From: Candidatus Villigracilis adiacens
GTDB taxonomy: Bacteria > Chloroflexota > Anaerolineae > Anaerolineales > Villigracilaceae
Direction of reading: 5' to 3'
Assembly: GCA_016703605.1 (NCBI GenBank)
Contig: JADJBU010000023.1
Coordinates: 1-11,270 of the forward strand
DNA: 11,270 nt
Position numbers and translations under genes: made by a program. Below are positions 1-6,006 of the stretch, piece after piece (the first letter of the stretch is position 1; every line of letters starts with the position of its first letter). Below the pieces are notes generated by a model. That model searched no databases and had not been told where the DNA came from. It saw nothing but the letters and a program-made list of their open reading frames with translations.

Positions 1-1
1 G

Positions 2-26
2 GATTATCAAAGTTGATAATCATCAA
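2..26. promoter_or_regulatory. Overlapping dyads; FNR/CRP-like site
   Basis: A perfect inverted repeat GATTATCAA-AG-TTGATAATC spans 2-21. A second dyad, TTGATAATCATCAA at 13-26, overlaps it and matches the FNR/ANR consensus TTGAT-N4-ATCAA at every fixed base. The site is seen directly; regulation by a CRP/FNR-family protein is inference. The next clear gene starts at 213, beyond a terminator, so the target could instead lie to the left of the window. Confidence 0.35.
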
Positions 27-110
27 AAATACCACCATATATAGGCAAGAGTGCCCCGAAACACAGGGTTTCTCTCACATATACGGGCAAAAATCATTGT
101 CCATTGTGAG

Positions 111-160
111 GCTAACTCATAAGCCCTTGGTCGGGAGTCCAAATCTCCCCCTCGGCACTA
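111..160 (+). tRNA. 3' half of tRNA-Met (CAT), 5' half not found
   Basis: From 116 on, the sequence reads as a class I tRNA 3' half: anticodon loop CTCATAA (116-122, anticodon CAT 118-120), 3' anticodon-stem strand GCCCT (123-127), variable loop TGGTC, T stem GGGAG/CTCCC (133-137/145-149) around the loop TCCAAAT, acceptor strand CCTCGGC (150-156), discriminator A, then CTA where CCA would be expected. The 5' side does not fit. GCTAA before the loop cannot pair with GCCCT, and no GCCGAGG acceptor strand or D arm is present upstream; only GTGCC at 51-55 could pair with GGCAC at 154-158. It is therefore a truncated or disrupted tRNA, or a 3'-end remnant such as an attachment site. An error-rich sequence end is the alternative. 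Confidence 0.4.
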
Positions 161-187
161 ATAAAACCCGCGTGAGCGGGTTTTATT
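160..187 (+). terminator. Intrinsic terminator
   Basis: A perfect 12-bp stem AATAAAACCCGC / GCGGGTTTTATT closes a GTGA tetraloop and ends in a T-rich strand (TTTTATTTAT). It directly follows the tRNA-like segment, as expected for a tRNA transcript. The matching A-rich 5' flank means it could also work on the minus strand. Confidence 0.8.
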
Positions 188-212
188 TATGTTTACAATA
201 AGCATTCAAACC

Positions 213-882
213 ATGTCCATTCAAATAGACAAACTCATCCGCGCCAAACGCCGCAGTATTGCGCTGATCGTCGAACGCGACGGCAGTCTCACGGTCCCGC
301 GCGCCGAAGCGAGCGGCGATGCGCGACATCGAGGGATTCATCCGCGAGAAGGCGGATTGGATTCTGCGTTCGCGCGAGAAGATGAAGAACGCCGTCCCGG
401 TTGCAAAAAAACAATACACGGACGGGGAAAAGTTCCTGTTTCTGGGAAACGAATACGAGTTACGAATCGTCAAACCCCAACGACCCGCCTTGAAGTTCGA
501 TGGGGCTTTCACGCTCGGCGAAACCGCCCAAAAACGCGGAGAGGCGGCATTCATCCGCTGGTACAGGGAACAGGCATTGCAGATAATGACGGAACGGGTG
601 AACCATTATTCCACCCTGCATGGATTTGCCCCCAGGCAGGTCAAGGTCAACTCGGCGAAGACCCGCTGGGGTTCGTGTACTTCCACCGGCAGGGTCAACT
701 TCACCTGGCGGCTGGTGATGGCTCCGCTCGAAGTTGTTGATTATGTCGTCCTGCATGAACTGGCGCATTTGAAGATAAAAAACCATTCCCCGCGCTTCTG
801 GAAGTTGGTAGAATCGCTCTGCCCCGAGTTCAAACGTCACCGCAAGTGGCTGAGAGAGCATGGGGAGAGGTTGAGTCTATAA
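213..882 (+). CDS. YgjP/DUF45-type zinc metallopeptidase, one frameshift
   Basis: This is a predicted zinc metallopeptidase of the M48-like YgjP (DUF45, SprT-related) family. Read with one correction it gives about 222 residues, close to the usual family length. The N-terminus (MSIQIDKLIRAKRRS) is in one frame from ATG 213. The rest is in the +1 frame from about 299. Removing one C from the CCC run at 296-298 joins them as ...LTVRAPKRAAMRDI..., which fits the family. Diagnostic residues are the NSAKTRWGSC block (about 146-155), the zinc motif HELAH (H181, E182, H185) and the following NHSPRFW with H191. No good ribosome site precedes ATG 213; TACAAT at 194-199 might be a -10 box. The cupin gene follows after 12 nt and is probably co-transcribed. 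The substrate is unknown. The frameshift may be a homopolymer error. Confidence 0.85.
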
Positions 883-894
883 AATGGAGAAATC

Positions 895-1317
895 ATGCTT
901 CCTGAAACCCTGATCGAAATCCGCGACCACACCGGACCGGACTATAAACCCCTTGTGGATTACCAGTCCTGGCGGGTGGCGCTGATGAATTACACCGACG
1001 ACCTGACGCCCGACAAGATCAACCGGATGCAAAAACACACCGAGACCGATGAGGTCTTTGTGCTGATGGCGGGACGCTGTATTTTGTTTATCGGTGAAGG
1101 GGAAGAGACCGTGACGAAAGTCCATGCGGTGGTTATGGAGCCGTACAAACTCTACAACGTCAGGCGCGGAGTCTGGCACTCGCACACGTTCAGCAGGGAC
1201 GCGCGGGTGTTGATTGTGGAAAACCGCGATACGGTGGATGCAAATTCGCCGTTCGTGGGGTTGACGGGGAAACAGCAGGCAGACGTGGTGAAATTGGCGG
1301 GGAAACTTTGGGGATGA
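895..1317 (+). CDS. Small cupin-fold protein
   Basis: This 140-residue protein has a single cupin-like beta-barrel pattern, in the size range of the ureidoglycolate-lyase/RmlC-like cupins. Motif 1 is represented by KHTETDEVFVLMAG (H48, E50, E53, G60). Motif 2 is represented by VRRGVWHSHTFS (H95, H97). Metal binding through these residues is inferred. There is no signal peptide or membrane segment, so it should be cytosolic. GGAGA at 886-890 lies a few bases before ATG 895 and supports this start. It follows the metallopeptidase after 12 nt, so the two probably share a transcript. It converges with the SMP-30 gene, with a long hairpin between them. The fold is fairly clear, but the reaction cannot be assigned. 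Confidence 0.75.
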   Translation: MLPETLIEIRDHTGPDYKPLVDYQSWRVALMNYTDDLTPDKINRMQKHTETDEVFVLMAGRCILFIGEGEETVTKVHAVVMEPYKLYNVRRGVWHSHTFSRDARVLIVENRDTVDANSPFVGLTGKQQADVVKLAGKLWG

Positions 1318-1322
1318 AAGAG

Positions 1323-1370
1323 GAAAGAAGAAAGAGGAAAGATGGCAAATTCTTTCCTCTTTCTTCTTTC
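1323..1370. terminator. 20-bp purine/pyrimidine hairpin between convergent genes
   Basis: The arms at 1323-1342 and 1351-1370 are perfect reverse complements over 20 bp around an 8-nt loop (TGGCAAAT). One strand is all purine and the other all pyrimidine. The purine arm also contains the second copy of a direct repeat AAAGAGGAAAGA (1317-1328 and 1331-1342). It lies between the cupin stop (1317) and the SMP-30 stop (1372-1374), so a bidirectional transcription end is the likely role. It lacks the GC-rich stem plus U tract of a classical intrinsic terminator. Confidence 0.5.
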
Positions 1371-1371
1371 A

Positions 1372-2235
1372 TTAATTGAATTCAAACGTCGGCATTCCCT
1401 CGAATTTCGTCACCACCCTGAACAGCCCGCCCGAGAGCGGGTATTTTTGCAAGTCCGCCGCGCTCATGCCTTTTCTTGCGGATGTGATATATAACTCATT
1501 GCGATCCTTGCCGCCAAACACCGGGCAGGACGATTGCAAAGGCAGGCACGGGAATCTGCTCGAGCAGTTGACCCGTGTTCGGATTCCATCTCGTCACCTG
1601 CGCCCCGCCCCACATGGCGATCCACAGATTGCCCTTCACATCTGAGGTCATGCCGTCTGCCCAGCCGAGCGATTTTGGGACATCGAACGCCTTGCGTCGG
1701 TTGGCAATTTCGCCGGTCTTCAGATCGTAATCATAGGCGCGGACTTCGCAAGTGGGCGTGTCTATGTAATAAAAAGTCTTGTAATCCGGGCTCCAAGCCA
1801 TGCCATTGGAGATGGTCACATCGCGGAATAAAGTCTTTGTCGTAACGCCGTCGAAGGAATAGACCGAACCAGTTGGGTCTTTCTCGTTCATGTCCATCGT
1901 CCCGGCGATGAAGCGACCGGCAGGATCACACTTGCCGTCGTTGACGCGGTTTGTGGCAGATCGCTCAAAGACGCAAGAACGGTCTGCTGGGGCGTGCCCA
2001 GGTCAAAGTCCACGAAAGAGGCGCGCCCTTCGTATCCTCTCAGGGCGAGAATCAAATTCCCGTTCTTACGCGGGGCAAGGCATCCGATAAAGTCGTCCAG
2101 TTCGGCGAGCAATTCCGCTCCGGCATAGATGCGCTTGCTGAGAATATCAACCCAATACAGCGTTTGAGTCTTTTCATCCCAAGCGGGACCTTCGCCCAGC
2201 GTGGCTTTGGCATCGAAGAAAAGTTCGGCTTGCAT
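1372..2235 (-). CDS. SMP-30/gluconolactonase family protein, two frameshifts
   Basis: This is a calcium-dependent six-bladed propeller of the SMP-30/gluconolactonase/LRE family, hydrolysing sugar lactones or related esters. About 287 residues are recovered by joining three frames. Frame 1 covers MQAELFFDAKATLGEGPAWDE to about 1950. Frame 2 carries RVNDGKCDPAGRF through AFAIV to about 1528. Frame 3 carries SCPVFGGKDRNELYITSA to the stop at 1372-1374. The metal-ligand positions of the family are all present: E in LGEGP, N in ISNGMAW and D in WADGM. The start ATG (2235-2233) shares one base with the corA stop (TAATG), indicating translational coupling. Peptide sense is intact on both sides of each shift, so they may be sequencing errors. 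The exact substrate is unknown. Confidence 0.85.
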
Positions 2236-3161
2236 TAAAACCAATTCCTTTTATAAAAGAAGACGGTTGCCAGCGCAGTGAGACCCAACGCCAGCCCCAT
2301 CACTCCAAGATATGCCAGCGGATGACTCTCGCCCGGCAGGTACACGTTCATGCCATAAAAAGATGCGACGATGGTCGGCACATTGAAGATGATGGTCAGC
2401 GCGGCGAGGGCTTTCATCACGCCGTTGAGATTGTTCGAGATGACCGAAGCGAACGCGCCCATCATACTGGAGAGGATTTCGGTGTTGATGCTGGTCATTT
2501 GAATGGCTTGCTGGTTTTCAGTGAGCACATCTTCGAGCAGGTCCTGGTCTTCTTCGTAATAGTTGAAGAGCTGGGTCTTCTGCACGCGCTCCATCATCAC
2601 TTCGTTGGCGCGCAGGGCGGTGGCAAAATACGTGAGACTCTTTTGATATTTCAGCAGTTCAAGCAATTCGCGGTTCTGCGTCGATTTTTGCAAACGGTCC
2701 TCCACCGCTTCGGTGGCGCGGTTGATCTCGCGCAGCAGGTTCAAATAGCGCACGGCGGTTTCGAGAAAAATATAAAGCGTAAGGCGGTAGCGCTTGCCGG
2801 TCTTCATGAAGCGATGTTTGCCGTTGGTGAGCGCCTTGAAAATATCGCTGTCGTACCGGCAGACCGAAATGATCTTGTTGCCCAGGATCATGATGCCCAG
2901 CGGAACCGTGTTGTAGGGAATATCGCTATCAGGCTGGTGAATGGGAATGCGAATCAAAATGAAGGTGTACTCTTCATCGCGTTCCATGCGCGGCATTTCA
3001 TCCTGGTCGAGACAATAATTGATGTAGTCCATCTCCATCCCCCAGTTGACCAATTTTTCCATCTCATCGGGCGTCGGGTCCACCACATTGACCCATGCGC
3101 CGTTGGCAATGGTATCGAGCGTTTCCAGCCCGCCTTCCGTGGTTTTGTAAATACTCAGCAT
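2235..3161 (-). CDS. corA: CorA-type magnesium/cobalt transporter
   Basis: This is an inner-membrane divalent-cation channel of the CorA family (homopentameric in characterised members), importing Mg2+ and possibly Co2+ or Ni2+. The start at 3161 gives 308 residues. It is preferred over an in-frame start nine codons upstream because AAGGAGG (3173-3167) sits five bases before it. The long acidic cytosolic domain has the helical coiled part (about residues 120-240). Two C-terminal membrane helices lie near 250-270 and 283-302. The signature YGMN (GMN about 270-272) ends the first helix, and the family's basic end KRNWF is present. The frame is intact. It heads a transcript with the SMP-30 gene. 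Its leader (3162-3250) carries alternative stems that cover part of the ribosome site, suggesting control of translation. Confidence 0.93.
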   Translation of the reverse strand: MLSIYKTTEGGLETLDTIANGAWVNVVDPTPDEMEKLVNWGMEMDYINYCLDQDEMPRMERDEEYTFILIRIPIHQPDSDIPYNTVPLGIMILGNKIISVCRYDSDIFKALTNGKHRFMKTGKRYRLTLYIFLETAVRYLNLLREINRATEAVEDRLQKSTQNRELLELLKYQKSLTYFATALRANEVMMERVQKTQLFNYYEEDQDLLEDVLTENQQAIQMTSINTEILSSMMGAFASVISNNLNGVMKALAALTIIFNVPTIVASFYGMNVYLPGESHPLAYLGVMGLALGLTALATVFFYKRNWF

Positions 3162-3250
3162 GGCTGCCTCCTTGCGTGAAATAGTCACGCAAGGGCGCGC
3201 CGCGCACCTACGTGACGGTTATTTGAATTAACGCGTGCCGCCCACCTATA
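3162..3250 (-). promoter_or_regulatory. corA leader with alternative stems (riboswitch-like)
   Basis: On the corA mRNA strand, CCTTGCGTGA / TCACGCAAGG (right arm 3194-3185, left arm 3179-3170) forms a perfect 10-bp hairpin with loop CTATT. Its 3' arm includes AAGG of the Shine-Dalgarno AAGGAGG. The first arm can instead pair through CGTGAC with an upstream GTCACG (about 3216-3211), enclosing a GC-rich palindromic core. The two pairings exclude each other. Upstream, TAGGTG-GGCGGCACGC (3248-3233) is repeated 38 nt later as TAGGTG-CGCGGCGCGC (3210-3195), 14 of 16 bases identical. I do not recognise the M-box or another known Mg2+ riboswitch. A mobile extragenic palindrome is the alternative. Confidence 0.45.
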
Positions 3251-3320
3251 CTTGGCGGGTTGTTATCGGCAGAACCTAAATCGCTTTCGTCGTCTGTGTA
3301 CATGATTCTTAGCCGCGCTC

Positions 3321-3349
3321 ATTTTACGCCCGTTGATGGATTTCCACAA
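3321..3349 (-). promoter_or_regulatory. Possible corA promoter
   Basis: On the minus strand TTGTGG (3349-3344) and TAAAAT (3326-3321) are separated by 17 bases. The -10 matches the sigma-70 consensus at five of six positions and the -35 at three. It would give a leader of about 150 nt containing the alternative stems before corA. This rests on the pattern only. Confidence 0.3.
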
Positions 3350-3463
3350 CCGCATTTGATGCAGCCCTGAGCGAAGACGAAGGGCGCGCCTCTTTTGAGA
3401 CTTTGGGTTGACTCAGCGCTGCGAGGCTTGGATTTCGCCCAAGCCCTCCCCCATTAATTTCGA

Positions 3464-3497
3464 CGGCAGACGGCTGACCGCGGTCTGTCGTCTGCCG
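3464..3497 (-). terminator. Hairpin after the Nudix gene / extragenic palindrome
   Basis: CGGCAGACG (3464-3472) pairs with CGTCTGCCG (3489-3497) in a 9-bp perfect stem, and the loop contains a palindrome GACCGCGGTC (3476-3485). It begins eight bases beyond the Nudix stop and could end the R2lox-Nudix transcript, although no U tract follows. The rest of 3250-3504 holds no supported gene, only the possible corA promoter and short GC-rich inverted motifs. Confidence 0.45.
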
Positions 3498-3504
3498 CCC
3501 ATCG

Positions 3505-4038
3505 TCAGATTCTTTCCAAATGCGCCAACGCCTGAAACAGCACCGCCACATGCAAGGCGTGTTTGAACTCGCCGCGTTTCACCATTTGCAGCAATTCATC
3601 CAACTTGACCAGATGCACTTCGAGTTCCTCCGTCTCATCGAAATGCTGGGAGCCGGTCAACTCGACATCGGTGGCGAGATAACAGAACAAGGTATTGTGC
3701 TGAATCGCCGGGTTGGGATAAATGCGCCCCACCTCGATCATGTTTCCCGCCGAGTACCCTGTCTCCTCCATCAGTTCGCGCCGCGCCCCCTCCAGCGGAT
3801 TCTCGCCTTCATCCACCACGCCGCCGGGAAGTTCAAGCAGCATCTCGCGCACCCCATGGCGATATTGCCGGACCAGAACGACCTCGTTATCTTTGGTCAA
3901 CGCCACAATATTCGCCCAACTGCGAAACTCAAAGACCACCGGCTCGAAGACCTTGCCGTTGACCAGTTCCACCTTGTCGATCCGAAAGCGCGGATGGATG
4001 TAATGCGAATCAAGTATCTTCCACGGGGTCAAAACCAT
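3505..4038 (-). CDS. Nudix hydrolase, ADP-ribose pyrophosphatase-like
   Basis: This 177-residue Nudix hydrolase is predicted to cleave a nucleoside diphosphate linked to another moiety, most likely ADP-ribose or a nucleotide sugar. The Nudix box is complete at residues 73-95 (G-x5-E-x7-REL-x-EE-x-GY: G73, E79, R87, E88, E91, E92, G94). The preceding stretch VVLVRQYRHGVREMLLELPGG and the later GRIYPNPAIQHNTLFCYLATDV are typical of the ADPRase subgroup; substrate choice within it is inferred. There is no signal peptide, so it is cytosolic. Its ATG (4038-4036) follows the R2lox stop without any gap (TAAATG), so translation is probably coupled and there is no separate promoter. The frame is intact. 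Confidence 0.9.
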   Translation of the reverse strand: MVLTPWKILDSHYIHPRFRIDKVELVNGKVFEPVVFEFRSWANIVALTKDNEVVLVRQYRHGVREMLLELPGGVVDEGENPLEGARRELMEETGYSAGNMIEVGRIYPNPAIQHNTLFCYLATDVELTGSQHFDETEELEVHLVKLDELLQMVKRGEFKHALHVAVLFQALAHLERI

Positions 4039-4929
4039 TTACGCATCCTCGTTTTCTTTTGCCACTTTATTGATCTCATCCAAACTTGCGCCGCGGGCTT
4101 TTTCCAGGCGTTCGTAGCGCTTGGTGAATTGTCCCATGGCGTAATTGACAAAGTCCTCTTCCTTCAAACCGAACGGCGTCACTTCATAGCGGGCGAAGGC
4201 ATCCCCGATCACGCCGATGGCGGAAGGCAGAAGCGTATTCATCTGCATTTGCAGGTTATCCCATTCCTGCGGATGCTCCGCGATGAGACGGGACAAAAGA
4301 TAAACGCCATAGGCAATGTGACGCGACTCATCCTGCTTGAGCAACCCAATCCCCTTGCGCAAGCCAGGCAGGAGGTCATTGCGTTCGAGCATGGTGAAGA
4401 AAGCTTGATAGCCCGTCTCTGCTAATACGCCTTCGACGATCATGTTATAGGTAACCGATGCCCGTATCTGGCTGGCAGGTGACGGGTCGGAGCGAAGCGC
4501 GTTCAACGCGTCAGGCAATGATTCATAGAAAAGTTGGCGATAGTTGTCACCGTGAAACCTGGTCAAGTCCACACCTGCTTCAGCGACTTCATCCATAAAG
4601 CGGCGGAAGAAATCGGTATGTTTGGCTTCTTCAAAAAGGAATGTAGTGAGATACATTTCCTCTTCGATGCGTCCTTCCTGCGCAATGGCTTGGATCAGCG
4701 GAAGCAGGTCAAGCGTCACCGCCTCCTCACCCGCCACAAACATGGACAGGAGCAGCAGGCACAGGTCTTTCTCTTCATCAGTAAAGCCCGCCCAATCCTG
4801 TTTATCCTTTGTGAGGTCAATGTCCGAGGGATTCCAGATGCCGAGCTTCTTGGCTTTTTCATACAAGCGCATCGGCGGCAAGTCGCGATTCAATCCGCGA
4901 GTGGTGGTGGCAAAGGCAGTGTGAGACAT
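4039..4929 (-). CDS. R2-like ligand-binding oxidase (R2lox), Mn/Fe type
   Basis: This ferritin-like, di-metal protein of 296 residues is related to the ribonucleotide reductase R2 subunit and belongs to the R2lox group (Mycobacterium tuberculosis Rv0233 type). Characterised members assemble a Mn/Fe centre, bind a fatty acid and form a Val-Tyr ether crosslink; the physiological reaction is not known. All six metal ligands are present: E68 (GEEAV), E101 and H104 (FEEAKH), E166, E201 and H204 (DESRH). The crosslink pair V71 and Y161 (TYNMIVE) is also present, which separates it from true R2. Numbering agrees with Rv0233 to within one residue. ATG 4929 is preceded by GGAGAA. The Nudix gene follows with no gap. 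A 30-bp palindrome sits directly upstream of the ribosome site. Confidence 0.92.
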   Translation of the reverse strand: MSHTAFATTTRGLNRDLPPMRLYEKAKKLGIWNPSDIDLTKDKQDWAGFTDEEKDLCLLLLSMFVAGEEAVTLDLLPLIQAIAQEGRIEEEMYLTTFLFEEAKHTDFFRRFMDEVAEAGVDLTRFHGDNYRQLFYESLPDALNALRSDPSPASQIRASVTYNMIVEGVLAETGYQAFFTMLERNDLLPGLRKGIGLLKQDESRHIAYGVYLLSRLIAEHPQEWDNLQMQMNTLLPSAIGVIGDAFARYEVTPFGLKEEDFVNYAMGQFTKRYERLEKARGASLDEINKVAKENEDA

Positions 4930-4939
4930 GGGTTCTCCT

Positions 4940-4969
4940 TGTAGGACAAGTCTATAGACTTGTCCTACA
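4940..4969. promoter_or_regulatory. Perfect 30-bp palindrome upstream of R2lox
   Basis: The half-site TGTAGGACAAGTCTA is followed immediately by its exact reverse complement, giving 15 bp on each side with no spacer. It begins one base upstream of the R2lox Shine-Dalgarno (GGAGAA) and lies just downstream of the likely R2lox -10 box. It could be an operator, an RNA hairpin in the R2lox leader or one copy of a dispersed extragenic palindrome. Confidence 0.6.
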
Positions 4970-4971
4970 GA

Positions 4972-5001
4972 ATTATACCCAAGCAGCAACTACGCTATAA
5001 T
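4972..5001. promoter_or_regulatory. Face-to-face -10 boxes for R2lox (-) and methyltransferase (+)
   Basis: TATAAT occurs on the minus strand at 4977-4972, facing R2lox, and on the plus strand at 4996-5001, facing the methyltransferase. The gap is 18 bases, so the -35 region of each would overlap the -10 of the other. The plus box ends six bases before ATG 5008, which predicts a leaderless methyltransferase mRNA. The -35 hexamers are weak on both sides. Confidence 0.45.
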
Positions 5002-5007
5002 CCCGCC

Positions 5008-6006
5008 ATGCCCATCACCACGGACTCAGTCCGAACCTATTACGACGAAAATACCAACCTCTTTTTAAAATTTAGCGGTCACAAAAAAGCGCAAAACATC
5101 CACCGTACGTTATGGATGGAAAATACTAAAAGCATTGAAGACGCACTCAACACTTCGAATGCGCTCATCAAAGCAGAGATCGAATCCGTTGCTCAAACAA
5201 ATGCCCGCATCGCGGACCTTGGCTGCGGCGTGGGCGCGAGTCTGTTCTACATTTATCCGCGCCTGCAACAGCCTGCCCCCGCCCTCGGATTAACTCTCAG
5301 CCCCGTGCAAGCCAGACTCGCGCAAGAGTCTGCAAAGCAACTTGGCTTGCAAGACCACATCCGCTTCGCTGAAGGGGATTTTACCTCCGTGCCCCTGCCC
5401 GGCGAGGCACTTGATGCGGTGTATTCTGTTGAAGCGGTCTGTCATGCCGTTGACCCTGAAAAATATTTCAAAGAAGCGGGTCGGCTGCTGCGCAAAGGCG
5501 GCAAGCTCATTCTCGTGGATGATTACAAATCAGCTCGTTCCTTCAACTCAAGCGAACAAAAATGGTTCGATGCGTACATTGATGGTTGGTATGTCCCCGG
5601 TGTGCGGACTGTCGAACAAACCATTGCTTTTGCCAACAAGCACGGACTTCAACTCAAAAAGAACGACGAGCTCACGCCTCATCTCCGCCTACGCAACCTG
5701 CCCGATTTTCTCGCCAGCACCTTGCTCTTCCTCGGCGAGAAACTTCCGATCAAACATGCCATCGTTCCGTCCATGTTGGGGAGCATGGCATTGCAACAAT
5801 GTTTGCATATGAAGGTGGTTGAGTATCGGATGATGGTGTTCGAGAAAGAATTACCGACGAAGCACGCTAAGGGCGCCAAGAATGAAAATTTTTCTTCGCG
5901 TTCTTTGCGCTCGAAACGCATCAACCAATGTCAAAAACCATTACCCTCCCTCACCAGCGGCACCCTCGGAGATGTCCTCCCTACATCGCACTTGGCAAAG
6001 GATTAA
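5008..6006 (+). CDS. Class I SAM-dependent methyltransferase with read-through tail
   Basis: This is a Rossmann-fold methyltransferase of the Methyltransf_11/25 type, similar in layout to the small-molecule C-/O-methyltransferases for terpenoid, quinone or sterol-like substrates; the substrate is unknown. SAM motif I is IADLGCGVGAS (residues 68-78, D70, G72, G74, G76). The acidic post-motif and the GGKLILVDD strand follow. ATG 5008 is chosen for the family-like start MPITTDSVRTYYDENT and the TATAAT just before it. No ribosome site is seen. Family-like sequence ends near position 5850 (about residue 282). The last 50 residues read through an interspersed repeat and into the glycosyltransferase start, so the real stop has probably been lost to a frameshift. 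The adjoining glycosyltransferase suggests joint tailoring of one lipid or terpenoid (inference). Confidence 0.85.
   Translation: MPITTDSVRTYYDENTNLFLKFSGHKKAQNIHRTLWMENTKSIEDALNTSNALIKAEIESVAQTNARIADLGCGVGASLFYIYPRLQQPAPALGLTLSPVQARLAQESAKQLGLQDHIRFAEGDFTSVPLPGEALDAVYSVEAVCHAVDPEKYFKEAGRLLRKGGKLILVDDYKSARSFNSSEQKWFDAYIDGWYVPGVRTVEQTIAFANKHGLQLKKNDELTPHLRLRNLPDFLASTLLFLGEKLPIKHAIVPSMLGSMALQQCLHMKVVEYRMMVFEKELPTKHAKGAKNENFSSRSLRSKRINQCQKPLPSLTSGTLGDVLPTSHLAKD
5858..5910. repeat. Interspersed imperfect palindrome
   Basis: GCGCCAAGAA (5873-5882) pairs with TTCTTTGCGC (5901-5910) at nine of ten positions, and an inner GAAAATTTTTC (5884-5894) is itself nearly symmetric. Its phrases of the CTTCGCGTTCTTTGCGC kind recall dispersed non-coding elements common between bacterial genes. 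It lies between the methyltransferase and glycosyltransferase, and probably in truly non-coding DNA despite being spanned by the methyltransferase frame. Confidence 0.45.

Noticed and set aside
51..110. Reading the sequence upstream of the tRNA half as its 5' half
   Set aside because: No D arm, no complementary anticodon-stem strand and only five pairable acceptor bases; the CTCACA/TGTGAG inverted repeat there does not fit tRNA geometry.
13..201. Small open frame at the left end
   Set aside because: It runs through the tRNA-like segment and the terminator; no ribosome site or coding character.
183..861. Long open frames on the minus strand opposite the metallopeptidase
   Set aside because: They are antisense to a gene with a clear HELAH zinc motif and have no family-like sequence.
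2322..3179. 285-codon plus-strand open frame opposite corA
   Set aside because: It is the mirror of the intact CorA frame, His/Val/Phe-rich in the way antisense frames are, with no ribosome site.
3195..3391. Repeated GGGCGCGCC motifs as a possible element boundary
   Set aside because: The motif is short and GC-rich, and no flanking duplication or element-like gene accompanies it.
3520..4425. 301-codon plus-strand open frame opposite Nudix and R2lox
   Set aside because: It crosses two well-supported genes on the other strand and shows no domain.
5008..6006. Methyltransferase-glycosyltransferase fusion protein
   Set aside because: The frame stops soon after entering the glycosyltransferase and the joining peptide derives from a repeat, so read-through is a better explanation.
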